Positions 1-11,746 are shown, counted from the first letter of the stretch. The stretch: 64,000 bases of DNA from Lepidodermella squamata (GCA_047495785.1 JBLDXI010000009.1:4340001-4404000); one strand, 5' to 3'. The notes: generated by a model not told the origin, from the letters alone. A program made the numbers and translations.

Positions 1-825
1 GGCAATGAGAGATTTAACAAATATTATTTTGAATAGCTTGAAAGTTCTCGGGAGCTACTGGCTGTATTGGTACATGCCTAATTCTGGGTGCAAAACCATG
101 AATGCAAGCTACTTTCCTGCTATGTCGAATCAATCAACGATCTGGGTAGCGAGTGACACTTCAAAATCTTGGCGGCCGGTACTCGAGCACCTGAATACAA
201 TAGATAAAGTCGATATCATGCATAGCGATAAAGACCTGCGCATCTATTACAAAGCATCAGCCGACCCTGTCTACGGTTATATCCGCGTTTTCAAAGCCAT
301 ATAAACCTACTGCAGCGGCTTTGACCTGCGCTTCTTTCCCTTGGACCGTCTCGACGTCATCAAGTTGGAACCTGAATACCGAGTCGATACAATCAAAATC
401 ACAGAAGCGAGTTTCGGGGTATATGACTTCAGCAAGTTTGTTTTAGATACCGACATATGGGACCCTGTAATAGATTCGGTAATAGATTCGGTAATATTAG
501 CAAAAGAAGAAATTTTGACCATTTATCGATGAGCTTTTCGCTTAAACGGAGGTCATACTATTACATTGGGAACATATTTTTGCCCATGTTTGTGACTGTG
601 ATCCTACAGATGAGTGCGCTGATTATGCATCCAAAACACCCTGATAGGCCTACATATTGCATTACAGTTGTCTTAGCCCTTTCTGTCTTGTTGTCAATAG
701 TTTTCTCTCAGATTCCACGAACTTCGCAACAAGTTTACTTGGTTGTAATGGTCATCGTGAAACTTGTTTACTGCGTTGTTTTGACTATTTACTCTTTGAT
801 TGCTGGGCTAATTGCTCGAACTTAA
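1..825 (+). pseudogene. Cys-loop ligand-gated ion channel, 3' part, probably broken
   Basis: The reading resembles a pentameric ligand-gated channel. An extracellular part contains W-R-P-V-L-E and N-T-I-D, then a Cys-loop-like stretch YCSGFDLRFFPLD near 308-346. From about 505 a pre-TM1 and TM1-TM3 region follows, with SFSLKRRSYYYIGNIFLP, a TM2-like segment and the QIPRTSQQ loop. Several lesions are visible. A TAA at 302-304 lies in frame just before the Cys-loop. The second Cys of the loop is not present (RLDV where QxxC is expected). The frame must shift between about 466 and 505, beside a 12-bp tandem repeat (gtaatagattcg). The frame ends at 825 after TM3, so the intracellular loop and TM4 are missing. 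The 5' end lies outside the window. I read it as a decayed copy; an unrecognised tiny intron could explain the frameshift but not the stop. Confidence 0.6.
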
Positions 826-954
826 AAACTTAAAAACTTAAACTTTATTGACGTGCAATTATCACATGCATGATTGCAGCACATAGTAAGGCATACTTAT
901 CATAGACACTCAAGTGTTAATCTAGTGGCTATTACTGGCCGAAGGCAGAGGATG

Positions 955-1316
955 TCGGTTTTGCTGCGCCGTATAGGGTGTGAACCAGAGGGTGTGATGT
1001 CGCAGATCAACGGGTATTGCTGTCCGTGTCGGCGTCCATCTTTTGCACCATAGAACTTTTGCACCGTGCGACACTGCAAGCTCCATTGGCACCATACCGA
1101 CCTAGACGAGTGTCGTGAGGCTTCGCTCGGCTATTGCTGACCGAGGTGATTAGTTCCGACGAGAAGGATCGGCGACCGAGGGTATTGCTGCTACTCAGCC
1201 GGAGCAGTAGGGGTAAAGTGCTCTGCTCAGTTACACACGCGCCGTGACTCGGAGACGAACCACTGACCTTCAGAGAAAGCACAGCGGACGCTTAACCACT
1301 AAGCCACGTGCTCCCC
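955..1316 (-). repeat. SINE-like element with tRNA-type promoter
   Basis: On the minus strand a sequence starts near 1316 with GGGAGCACG, followed by an exact tRNA A-box (TGGCTTAGTGG) and, about 40 bases later, a B-box-like GGTTCGTCTCC, close to GGTTCGANTCC. The anticodon arm does not fold, so this is not an intact tRNA. It is followed by roughly 280 bases that are much more GC-rich than the flanks and have no convincing gene. This is the structure of a tRNA-derived SINE. No second copy was noticed in the window, and the 3' end is only estimated. Confidence 0.45.
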
Positions 1317-1836
1317 AGCACGAACGAAGTGGGGACGTCAGCGCGTTTATTGTGGACTATTAGCATTTTCCAAAGTTCGCTTTTTCGATGTTGGTGTCAT
1401 CGCACTCTCCGTAGTACTCATGCTCCTAATAGATACTCACCTCCTTTTGAAAATGAATGGTCAGCTACCATCAATCGATACCTGAAGCAAAGATGTTTGT
1501 TTGAAGACGTAAGCACAAAGAAATCGCCAATCACACGAAGCTTTTGTTCAGGTTTCAGGTTAACAAGATGTTTTACGTTTTTGCTCTCAAAATGCCTTTT
1601 TGATTGTATATCAATGTATTAATATATGAAGCAACTTGTTGTACGAAGGTTCGACTTGGGCCTTATTCAGAAAACCAAAGGAACTTGAATTTGCGCCATC
1701 GCTGATTGCGCGGCCGGTATTCGTAGAAAATGTGCTACTAGTGAATGTCCAGCTATTCCCTCGAGTGTTTCGTAATTGACGGGAATTTTTCGGTGTAGGT
1801 TCAAAATCCCAATTTTTCAAACGAGCAAGTCCTTCT

Positions 1837-2961
1837 TTATTCGGCAGAAACCTGTTTATTGGACAGTAATTCAGTGGTCTTCAAATCGCTGGGTTCGGTA
1901 GCTTCCTTTGAAATTGTTTGATCGCATTTGCAGTTTCTATGGCAAAGCAAGGAAACGATATTCTTTACCAATCGCTTGACCAATTTCTCCAGGCCATGAA
2001 GTATTATAGAGGCGAAGGCAATTCCGCTCAGAACCATGAAAGACATGAAAATTCGGTATATAGGGTACAGCCAGAAATATGGGAATGCATCTGATCGAAG
2101 ACCGGCAACAAGATCTCCAAAGCCTTGAAGAATAGAACATTAAATTCAGCGTATTATCATACATTTCAATAGGCATTTACCTATCGTTGTAAAAGTGACG
2201 AACAAGTAGTAGAGCGAGGCGAGAAAATTCCAATCCTCAACCATGCTGACTATGCTGGATATGGTAATTAGGAAGCAGTAGTACAACAGTAGCAGAACAA
2301 CACATGAAATAACCCAAGCTCGGGAGCGATTTGTATCGACACCAACTTCGCCGTAAAACTTTTCCAGCAATAAGTAAAATCTCATTCGAAGGGGCGAAGC
2401 GAGCCGCCTCGTGACGACTTTTCGAATTTGACCGACGACATTGAAGCATAACGGTATTCCAACAATTGCAAAAAGCACACTGGCAACCCGGCCTGAACTT
2501 GTTGTAGGATACATATTTCCATATCCGATTGTTGTTACAATGGTCTGTAAAGTAACAGAAATTCTGAAATAGCCATCCAACTATTACGAACTCACAAGAC
2601 TAAAGAAAAGGGCGCTGAGCAAATCCCATTTTGAAGATTTACTTGATCCTTCGGATTTGCATTCAAGGTTCCTTGCTATACTGACATTCAGATAGGTTGA
2701 CGAGGAATTGGTGAACACTTTTATAGAGATGACCTTGACGTTTCCCAAATTAGTTCTGCCTTCGTCCAAACTGTCCACGATAACGTTCTCGATGGTGGAC
2801 TTTTCGCTTTTCGCTGCATTACTCATTTCTACCTCCTTTGGAGATTCGATTATGTGAAACGTAACCATTCCGAACATGAGCCAAGTAAACAGAAGTAAAT
2901 AACTGACGATTAGAGTCGTCCGAGGAAATTCACATGGCTTTGTCGCGGTTTGCTGTGTCAT
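1837..2961 (-). CDS. Two-pore domain (TWK-type) potassium channel
   Basis: Three exons: 2961-2596, 2544-2181 and 2123-1837, with introns of 51 and 57 bp. The spliced protein (about 338 residues) has the complete K2P layout. M1 is a hydrophobic helix near residues 15-38, followed by a long glycosylatable extracellular loop (several N-x-S/T). Pore 1 has the selectivity motif TTIGYGNMYP, formed across intron 1. M2 contains FAIVGIPL and M3 starts at SCVVLLLLYY. Pore 2 has TTIGFGDL, formed across intron 2, and M4 follows. The cytoplasmic tail is basic with a Cys cluster. Both filters are intact, so it should form a background K+ leak channel as a dimer in the plasma membrane. The start at 2961 is the only ATG giving a short N-terminus before M1. 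Subtype cannot be assigned; nematodes carry dozens of such genes. Confidence 0.9.
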
Positions 2962-3485
2962 TCCTTGGTCAATAATGACTCGTGAAAATTCCGAATATAA
3001 TCATGGAAAACTATACACTCCATCAATCCCTTATAGAAGATGATAAATGAAAATGTATTTTGCTAAATAAACCAGTTTTGAATCATTAGGTAGCAGGGTA
3101 ATGGTCTCATCATCATTCCATCGAACCATTACCATAGTAATGTGCTTCCACAAACTGATCAGTAAAATTATGGTATCGAAAAAGGAAGGCATCATTACGA
3201 GTTGAGTTCCATGAAGCAAACATACACATGCTCAGAGTACATAGGCATTGTTCATCCGCCTATGGCCCGAATAACGCACAGACCAGAGAGCGTAAAAAAC
3301 GCGCACTAATAGAGCAATGTAGCATTGCAAAAAAATCGATAATTTATCTAAAGGTTTTTATTCGGATCGCAATAGAAATAATCTCCCCAGAAATTGCAAA
3401 TGAGATGTCGAGTCTTGTATATAATTGCATTTATGTATAGTGTCCCTCAAGGCCGCGAAATTTGAATAATATCTTTCATGTTTCA
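2962..3485. other. Intergenic spacer
   Basis: AT-rich sequence between the potassium channel and the next minus-strand gene. Short open frames on both strands have no recognisable motif, signal peptide or splice-supported extension. I see nothing else in it. Confidence 0.5.
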
Positions 3486-4495
3486 TTAACCAATCACAGC
3501 TTGAAGCGCAGGCAGCCTCCATCCGCGGTTTAGGGTTATAGGAAAGCCTGACGATGTCAGTAGTTCTGTTATCGTGATTAGAGACGGCTTTCCGACCTCG
3601 AGCAACACTTCCACTTGCCCGCGGTAGAATTCAATCTCAATCCCATCACTTAGTGGCCTGTTCAACCTTTTCACGTCTGGAGATTCGGCATCAATATATG
3701 GCAGGATAGGATCCTCCTCGAGTGTTTCGTATGCGACAGCGATAAAATGCTCGGGTGTAACAGTGATTCTGACCGTAAGAAATAGTGAAAAAACAGCAGG
3801 ATAGAACCAGCTAGAGCTCACCTTTCAAACGTGGGAACTTTGAATTCAGTCCAATCGGAAGAATCCCCTGTGATTATTTTGTTCATGCCGTCTATAATAA
3901 GCTGAAACATTTATTATTATTTAGGTAAAAGGTGATCCGAATCACTTACGCGATCATTTTCAATTCTGAGAAATGCAACGTAGAAAGACCTATCTGGCAT
4001 CGCTGGTTCTTGCTGCAAGTATTTCCAAGCTACAACATCCCCTCCGCATGTCATCTGTCAGACATCAAATAAATGTCTCATAAATGTTAGAAATTATAAA
4101 TCCCACCGTGAAATTCAAGAAAATTTGCAACTGCGTGGTTGATTTTGTGAATATCTGTTAAAAATGAAAGCAATTGCATGGATTTAGGGGGTTCCAGTAC
4201 TGTGGCGTACGTTTCTGTCGGCTAATGGACAAATCCCTGCGACACAATCGCATTGCGGTGTCTCAATCGTCGAGATTAGTTTATTTCCAGATTTAGGCGC
4301 ATGCTTTCTCGGCGCTCTCTCAACTTTGAGGTAAATAGTCCATGCGATTTTAACGAATCGAATGGCTGCGTGTAAGTGATATCCGATGAAAATGCCTAGT
4401 ATAAGCCATAACAACCAGCGGCGTTGATATGGAATCTCAGGAAGACGAGATTTTAGCCTGGTAATTATTATCCGGAAATATAGTAGCAGCCTCAT
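3486..4495 (-). CDS. Unrecognised type II membrane protein
   Basis: Five exons join in frame with GT-AG introns of about 48-56 bp: 4495-4211, 4154-4107, 4054-3950, 3901-3822 and 3768-3486. The product is about 265 residues. It has a short basic N-terminus, one hydrophobic segment at about residues 28-55 (WLLWLILGIFIGYHLHAAI), a polar stem with a C-D-C-x4-C cluster, and a soluble C-terminal half without low complexity. The topology is that of a Golgi or cell-surface type II protein. I do not recognise the family: no DxD, EGF or other signature is evident. Continuous splicing through five exons makes a real gene likely. It is the next gene upstream of the mucin-like array but lies on the opposite strand. 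Confidence 0.65.
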
Positions 4496-4696
4496 TGATT
4501 GACAATTACTGAAATCTGAGCTTAACTAATTACATGCCTCAGATTTAGAAGGCAACTGAGGCCAGACTACTCATGTTCACATTCAGTGACTCAGAGACCT
4601 GGTCGGTGATGGCAATCCTCAAGTGCAAATTATTATGCTGTAAGTTTGTATCAAGCTCGAATGCGGCAATCCTTCTGAAACTTTGTCTTACATCTG

Positions 4697-4807
4697 TACA
4701 GGGTGTTCGTTAAATAATATCTAGCTTTTAGCTCTGAAACGCTGAAACGCGTGCCAAAAAGTAGCAAAGCTATTTATAACTACCTATTATTTCTTGAACA
4801 CCCTGTA
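4697..4807. mobile_element. MITE with terminal inverted repeats ACAGGGTGTTC
   Basis: A 111-bp palindromic element. It begins TACAGGGTGTTC and ends GAACACCCTGTA, and the inverted similarity extends inward (TAAATAATATCTAG against a matching region at the other end). The flanking TA dinucleotides fit a TA target duplication. These are the hallmarks of a short non-autonomous Tc1/mariner-class element. It has no coding capacity. Confidence 0.75.
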
Positions 4808-5263
4808 TATGTGCATGTTTTATATAACCCGGGTATCTTGATATTCCAATTTCGAGTATATCATGGTGAAATTTAAAAAATTGTTGAGCATCACCCGGAA
4901 AGAAATGCTCCGATTTCATTAAAGCGCTTAATTTGAATTTCGTACACATCTGAAAATTTACGAAATTGTCGAATGTTTGCTCATTTCAGTGGAACAGAAA
5001 TAGCCGAAATGACTGACTGAAGCCGCATGAGCGAAACCTCGTTCGAGATAATTGATTGAATAGCACAGCCCTGCCAATTAATATACCCTCGCTAACCGAG
5101 TAAACATTTATAACAAGAATCAAACAAAAGCTAATTTTTCTCGAAACTTGATTTTCGTAAGATGTCGCGGAGCATTGAAACGAACGACAACGGTGAAGAG
5201 TTTCATCCAAACACGTAATTTAGTTTCTTCTGCGCGATTGAAGTTGCAAAAACGCAAATTATA

Positions 5264-7755
5264 ATGCTCTTACAGCTGTCACTTGTTTTTATCGCTGCAG
5301 CTGGGTCAAAGTCACGTGAGTTATTTTTCCAGGAACCATGAGATTACAAGAGTATGACTATAAACAGAGAATTGCGAACGCTTGAACAAAAATCCGATTT
5401 TGGGATCGGTTGGCTATTACAAGACTATGAATGGTGGGGTTATAGCGAGCACTCCCGATGACTTTAAAATGGGCGAGTTCGAAAATACCAGTTACCACTT
5501 CTACTGCAGCAACAATCGAACCGATTTTGAGCTGTATTCGTGTCGTAAGGGCAATTGGGAACGTGGTTGCTGTGGCGAGGGTAAGCCTGAGACGCTTCAT
5601 CATCGCATGTTATTAGGAGGCTTCCCTTTCTGAAAAATAATTTAGCTGAATGTATGCCTGTGCAATCGTGCGAAAGGAATAGCTGTTCACCCACAATGGC
5701 CCAAAGCACGAGCTCACGATGGTCCGGAAACTACTCATGCCCAACTCCATATGCTGTCATCAATCGCAATGAAATCGACTTGACTTTTACCGATGGTCAA
5801 GGGAAAGTGAAAACAGATATTTATTATATTAAGGAAGTTCTACCGTTGGAATCAGTGAGCTTTACTTGCAAGGTTACGGCGAAACAAGTTTTTTCGACTG
5901 TATGCCAACCAACTGGTTTCTACTCCCCTAACAAATTACCTTGTTGTTCCAATGGTATTAATTCAATCCCTATTCTTTAAAGACGTAAATGTGATGATCT
6001 CTTAACAGATGCTTGCAAAAATGAGGGCACCTGTGTAGACAACTTCTGTAAGTGCCCAGACGGGTATGGTGGCAATTTCTGCGAGAAAAGCACTCTGTCA
6101 GCAGTCACCCCTGACCCATCTTTACCGCCACCGGACCCTTCTCCTTACAGTGAGTGAATGACATATTCATTTTTAGGTATTGAAATTTCTGACCTTAACT
6201 AAAGGTTTGGTGGGCAAGATGAATGTTTCCAGAGTTTTTGCACAGATCACTTCGGCGGGATCCGGAGAAAGCATTGCTGTGATCAATGCTTCGAACAAGA
6301 CAATTTTCAAGGATCCACTGAGTAATGAATATAAAGCAGTTTTGGACGAATTTAGAGATACCATCAAGAGCATGTTTTCGATGGCTAGCATGCCAATGCC
6401 TACGAAGATTGAACTCGGGGCTAAGTTTGCTATTTAATCGTATTTCTTAAATCAAAACTTAATTCTATATTCCAGCGTTTCTGGGGACTATATTCAAGCA
6501 AAATTCAGTGCGGCTATGAATTTCGGATGGCTGGTGACAGCTGATGATGCTCGACGCATGCTAAGGCCTGCTATTGATTACCTTAATGTGACTGATAGCA
6601 GCGCCTTTGGCCTGGGTGGCTTGAGAACCTTCGAAGTCATTTCATACGGTAAAGACCGGGAAAATTCTCAACTACCCTCTACGGGTGGCTCACAAACTCC
6701 GTCCTTGAATAACTCCTCGAATCTCGCAAATAATGCTAACCAGCAGAATGTGTCCTCGGAAACGCCGAAGCCTAATTTTGGCATTTCTGCGAGGACCTCA
6801 TCTCAGCCTAAACCTGCTGAAGGATCCAGCTCATCGGCCCCTGCAAATGTCCCGAAATCTGACGCGGGCTCGGCTGTTACTGCAAGTCAATTGGCTTCCC
6901 AACCGAAGTCTGCAGATAACCCGAGCACAAATAAACCAATCAGCGCCCCTGCAGCGACAAACATGGACGCCGCAGCCACAGCCACAGCAAAGCAAGTAGC
7001 CCCGTCCTCAAATCCACCTCAAACAGCCAAATTCAGCAACAGTAAGCTATTGATAAAGCGTAGTCAAAGCAATACGCATAATATTATTTATCATAGAAAT
7101 AAAGGGGTCACTGCGGGTTAAGCGAGTCAACATCTCTCGATCGGCATTGACTGGTGGCAAAAAGTCGAAACGAGCTGCTGACACTGATTATGTGATCATT
7201 ACAGCAGACAATCAAACAATTTTCGCCAACAAAAGCAGTGTAGCCTACAACGCTGTTAAGGATGCTTTTATCGAGCAGCTTATTGCTCTGTACGCCGATA
7301 TGGGGCTACCCATGACAAAACAAGACTTGGAACTTGTTGACTTGAGGTAGGTTGAGATTGAAATCTAACACAACTCATAATTCCCAATGTCTTCCGTCAA
7401 CTTGTAAGTGGCCTTTACGGCGAGATTGCGGCAAACTATACGGCAACTGTTTCATCGGACGCTGCGTTGGATCAAGCAGATATCCAGCGTAGAGTGACCA
7501 AAGCAATTTCAGATTTGGAAACAATGGGCGCTTTCGACCTTTTCGCCTCTGACGATGTTACGACTGACATCCTGTCAATCTTTTCTACACCAGTGGACGC
7601 CCCCAGTGGATCTGGGACGAAAAAAAGCGCTGCAACTCGCGTGATCTTGGACGGTGAGTTTCAGTTCTTGTATAAAATCTACGGGTTTATATTGCTAACT
7701 AACAGGTATTTGGCTGGTCGCTTATGCCGTGACTCTACAAGCTGGGATGTATTAA
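5264..7755 (+). CDS. Mucin-like surface protein A (2 CCP-like, EGF, 2 SEA-like, GPI-like tail)
   Basis: Nine exons: 5264-5315, 5368-5580, 5646-5954, 6009-6149, 6205-6424, 6476-7041, 7097-7346, 7409-7653 and 7706-7755. A signal peptide (MLLQLSLVFIAAAG) is followed by two Cys modules, each ending in CC and resembling degenerate Sushi/CCP domains. The first reads NCERLNKNPILGSVGYYK and later YSCRKGNWERGCC. An EGF domain (CKNEGTCVDNFCKCPDGYGG) comes next, then two SEA-like domains separated by a Ser/Ala/Pro-rich linker. Each SEA is split by a phase-2 intron; all other introns are phase 1. The membrane-proximal SEA carries GKKSKR before AADTD, a possible proprotein-convertase site; the distal SEA does not. 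The C-terminus is a 16-residue hydrophobic tail on its own exon, typical of a GPI signal. A beta-1,4-galactosyltransferase gene lies immediately downstream. Function is unknown; a glycosylated surface-coat protein is inferred. Confidence 0.8.
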
Positions 7756-8036
7756 TTTTGAAAAAAAAATTTAACTTAGTTTTATGGCATTCAGTGTGTT
7801 TTTCTGCAATGGTCTCTTTGTTGAAGTAAACTAATTTCGGATTTCCTCGAATCAGTTCTGTTATTGCGAAAAAGATGAGTACACATAAAATGCATCATTT
7901 ACGAGTGAAATAGGCGTCGCGTTGCATTCAGCGTCACTCCATGAGCGTGAGACAGTGATCGTGTCGGGTTTATCCGCCAATCCTAATTTTTCCCCATTTT
8001 CACGCAATTGTGTTCCAGAGCGTTTCAAGATTCAGA

Positions 8037-9602
8037 ATGATAGTAAAAGGCAAGTTCCAGAAGAAGATGTTTGGCCTTATTGCTGTACTATTCTATGTCG
8101 CATCAATTTGGTCGAAGCCCTATTCGAAACGAAGCTCCGCCCATTACGTGTTGGATTATGTAAGAGCTTCAGTGATGGTCGATTCGCTAAATGAATATGT
8201 CTTACTAGAAATCAACTATGTCAGCCAGCTGCGAGAAATCTTCCGATTATCTCAGTTACAAAGCCCATTTGCCAGAGTGTAATCTGAACCTGGAAACTGA
8301 TCTCCTGGGTTCTGCCACTGGTAACCAAGTCCCGTCGAATATCACCGTAAAAAATGCGTGGCTAAACGCTGGGCTGGAATCGGACGGCTATTACGAGCCT
8401 CCTGATTGCCGGCCGAAGCATCGGATCGCGGTCTTGGTGCCGTATAAAAACCGGGAATCTGATTTACGAAAACTTCTCTACTACCAAATCCCCATATTGA
8501 AACGTCAGAAAGTCGCGTTTCAAATATTCCTAATCGAACCAGGTTCGCTGCGAAATTAGCTGTATTCGTGAAATTTGAATGATTTTTCAGAATTTTCGGA
8601 CCGAAGTAGGTTCTCTCGCGGCTTGTTACTGAATATTGGGCTATTGGAGGCGATGAGAGATGCTAAAGCTAAAGGTAGACCGCCGTGGTGCTGTGTAGCC
8701 AGCCATGACGTTGATAAGTAATGATTAAATTTCATTGGAATGCCAATTAAATTTGATTATTCAGAGTTATAGTAAACGACCACCTGTTATTCGTATGCCC
8801 TAATCCCGGCGAGATGTATCACATGGTACTGACGTAAGTTTCAAATATTTGAATTTCCTTTCAATTTCTTTCGATTTTTAGCCCGAATGATTTGCATTTC
8901 GGCGGTGTTGGCATAGTCAGGACTGATGATTACATGTGGATGAATGGTTACTCGAACACGTATTTCGGATGGGGAGGCGAGGATGATGAATTTGTCCGAA
9001 GGTATGGCATACTTTGATTAAGGTCCTACACATAATCCGGTCAATTTTTCAGAGGCTATTATCGTGGTTTTCGAATTGAACGGCCTGAAACTGCTCGATA
9101 CATGGTACACGAAGAAACAGGCGAGAGAGGGTACGACCCGAATCCTAGGTACGCTTTGTTAATTCCTTTATCGACTGAAAACTTGTACACCAACATAGGA
9201 TGTACGTCAACCGATTTTCATTCAAGCTCCGAATAGACTACGACGGAATTAATTGCTTAAAGTATCGTTTCATCAGCTTTACCGCTAACAAAACGTTCAC
9301 CCACATCCGAGTGTCATATTCCGAGGAGGAGGTCTTTGCGGTAAGAAACTAAATCTCAGCACTCAGACTTCTAAATTCTAATGCTTTCCTAGTATTACAT
9401 TTTTCATTGTTCGAAAGGCGGATATGGCCATCGAATAGCAGAATTGCAACTCCTTGATTACAACAGACTCAAGACGCGTTACCTCAAAGAGTGGAAGGCG
9501 AAATGGAGAAACGATCCGAAGCCTATTGGGACTGTAAATAGCCCTGAAGAATGCGACGATTTTGAATATCACAGACGCTTCAATTTGACTATACCGAGAT
9601 AG
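8037..9602 (+). CDS. Beta-1,4-galactosyltransferase family enzyme (GT7)
   Basis: Eight exons: 8037-8159, 8209-8542, 8591-8717, 8765-8833, 8882-9001, 9053-9148, 9199-9340 and 9393-9602. A type II signal anchor (FGLIAVLFYVASIW) follows a short basic N-terminus. The catalytic domain has the GT7 hallmarks in order: HRIAVLVPYKNRESDL, RFSRGLLLNIGLLEA, the metal-binding HDVD followed by ND-H, FGGVGIVR, and the acceptor-site motif YFGWGGEDDEFVRR. All key residues are present, so the enzyme should be active in the Golgi, transferring Gal or GalNAc from UDP-sugar to terminal GlcNAc. Typical length for the family. It lies between mucin-like genes A and B on the same strand. The start at 8037 is the first ATG giving a short cytosolic tail. 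Confidence 0.92.
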
Positions 9603-10094
9603 CTCTATCTGACTACTATGTTTTTTACTCTTCTTATAAAACAATCAGCGAGAATTGTCGGGGTAATATAAGCATTACGTAAATCTATTACTGAAAGATT
9701 TTTTACATAGCTAAATACATCAGTGATGAATCTTCCCAGAGCCTTGAAACAGGGCTTTCCTGGTTCCTGCATGCTGCACCAACCTGGGCCAGCAGCTCCA
9801 TGAATGCATTTAGAAAGCCCACCAAAATTAGCTACTGCAGCTTTGGCAGCGAATTAAACTGCTACATCAAATGAAAAGAATCTCTCATTCCACGAAATTA
9901 TCAATCCCAATTAAGAGACTAGGTCAATGTATTATGTCAATGTATTAGCTGTTTGCAGTACTACGAGCGCTAAAATAATGAACTTAACTAGCGACACAAA
10001 TGAGGTTATAGGTGACTGAGTATCTCGAAAATCGGACCAATCCTCTACTCATTAATCTGAATACAGTTTTAATCCCGGACAACACTCTCTGAAA
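9603..10094. other. Intergenic spacer
   Basis: AT-rich spacer between the two glycosyltransferase genes. No ORF with support, repeat or clear polyadenylation hexamer was identified. Confidence 0.5.
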
Positions 10095-11746
10095 ATGCGG
10101 CAATTCTTTTTGAAATATTGGAAATTCTGGCTATTATGCGCAGTCCTATTCTTAATTATTCTATTCAAAAGCACGGCCCGGCCTGACGAGATTAAAATCG
10201 AAAAGCCAACCGGGAACCGAAATTCTGGTGATACTCGAGCGAGAAACCCTGACTACCCAAAAGATCAGCAAGAAATTTTGAAAATCGTGGAAGTCGACTA
10301 CATTTCAACGCGGAGTGAGTGATAAACTCGGACTTAACACAAATTCCTTTAAACTTTACTCCTTACAGCTAACAAGAACCCGCTTAGGATTTGGTCGCTA
10401 GATTTGCACCATGCGACAAAGCTCGAATTTTTAACCGCACTTCAAAGCGTTTTACGTATCCCGACTGTTATGACTACAGCTTCTTTCAAAGACATAGAAA
10501 AAAGCATTGGAAATCAAGACTTTTTCCGAACGCTATGCCCTCATCCTCACGTACAACGACGTCTGTTTTTCGAACATCTCAAAGATAAGCCTGAAATTAC
10601 GAAAGCAGACATTCTGTGGAACGAAATGAAACCTGGAAATGTCGAGCTGTTATTTCCTTTTAACAAATCAATCATTTACTACGTCGCAACACCCCACGAA
10701 TTCGGTAGGGAGAATCCTATTCAGATCAAAGAGTGGTATGACAACTTGCAGCGGCTGTCAAAGGACCCTCGCTCTGCAATAATCGCGAATAACATATATG
10801 ATTTGCGGACATTGGAATACTTCACAGGTGTTAAAGCTGAGTACATACCCTCACTGAGTATGTACGCTAGAAACCAAGCTGTCTGGACAAAGCCAGACCG
10901 ATTTGACGTAGCTTTGGTCGGTGGAAATACCCAGGGCTGGTTCGCTAAGGAAATCATCAATAAAACCAATGAAATTCTCGAAAATATGAACGCGAAGATT
11001 CGACTGTCTTACATCAAGAAGATCTATCCAAGTTACCGATATCGTGATTTAACACGCCACTCTGCTATTGTTAACTTTCCTTACGCTCACTCAACTATGT
11101 CGCAATTCGAGTACTACAACATGGCTATTCCATCGTTTTACCCCAGCCTGGACTATATGCTACGACTGGAAGCTGAAGACTTTGCCAGGGGCTCGTTTCA
11201 AGGCTACCGCATTTACTGGAGGGGTCTACCCATTCGAAAAGGCGGTCCTTTCATAGACAAAAGCTGCAAGTTACCGGAGCCTTGTACGAATCCGCATGAT
11301 GTAAACGCGACGGATGATGAGCGGCGAGCTTGGTGGAAATTGGCTGATTTCTACCAGTGGAAGAACGTGGTTTATTTCGACTCGCCGCAAGACTTAGCTG
11401 AAAAGCTAGTTACGACAGACTTCGCTGAAGTTTCAGCTAGGTAAACAGCTTTTCTAAAAATTGTTTCAGACTTTTAACGAGTTTACTTTTAATTAGGATG
11501 AAAGACGAGCTTCGAAATATTCATGAAGAAGCGAAAGAGAAATGGTCGAAAGTGATAGGACGGATTCTCAATCCAATGCCCCAAGGTGGCTATAAAGTAG
11601 GATCCGATTATTATGAATCTATGCTGATAAGATGGGGCATTCGGAAGCGGGATCTGAACGAATCTGATGATGCAGAAGGACCGGCTTGTGATATGTATGC
11701 GAATGGTCCAGGTCGCGTTCAGCGAGCCGGACCAGCGTTTGTATAG
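10095..11746 (+). CDS. Type II membrane protein, probable GT-B-like glycosyltransferase
   Basis: Three exons: 10095-10314, 10369-11440 and 11497-11746. A short basic tail precedes a strong signal anchor (FWLLCAVLFLIILF, residues about 11-26), then a short stem and a globular domain of about 440 residues. The globular part starts at RIWSLDLHHATK. It includes IIANNIYDLRTLEYFTG and ALVGGNTQGWF. A late segment, HSAIVNFPYAHSTMSQFEYY followed by NMAIPSFYPS, is laid out like the nucleotide-sugar-binding Glu loop of GT-B enzymes. Topology, and position next to a beta-1,4-galactosyltransferase inside the mucin array, fit a Golgi glycosyltransferase. I cannot name the GT family with certainty. A polyadenylation hexamer AATAAA lies at 11798-11803. 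Confidence 0.7.

Noticed and set aside
1308-1622. 104-codon plus-strand ORF after the SINE-like element
   Set aside because: No motif, signal peptide or splice-supported continuation; it overlaps the edge of the repeat.
3031-3219. 62-codon minus-strand ORF upstream of the potassium channel
   Set aside because: Hydrophobic by AT-rich composition; it does not splice in frame to the channel, whose first exon already has a start and M1.
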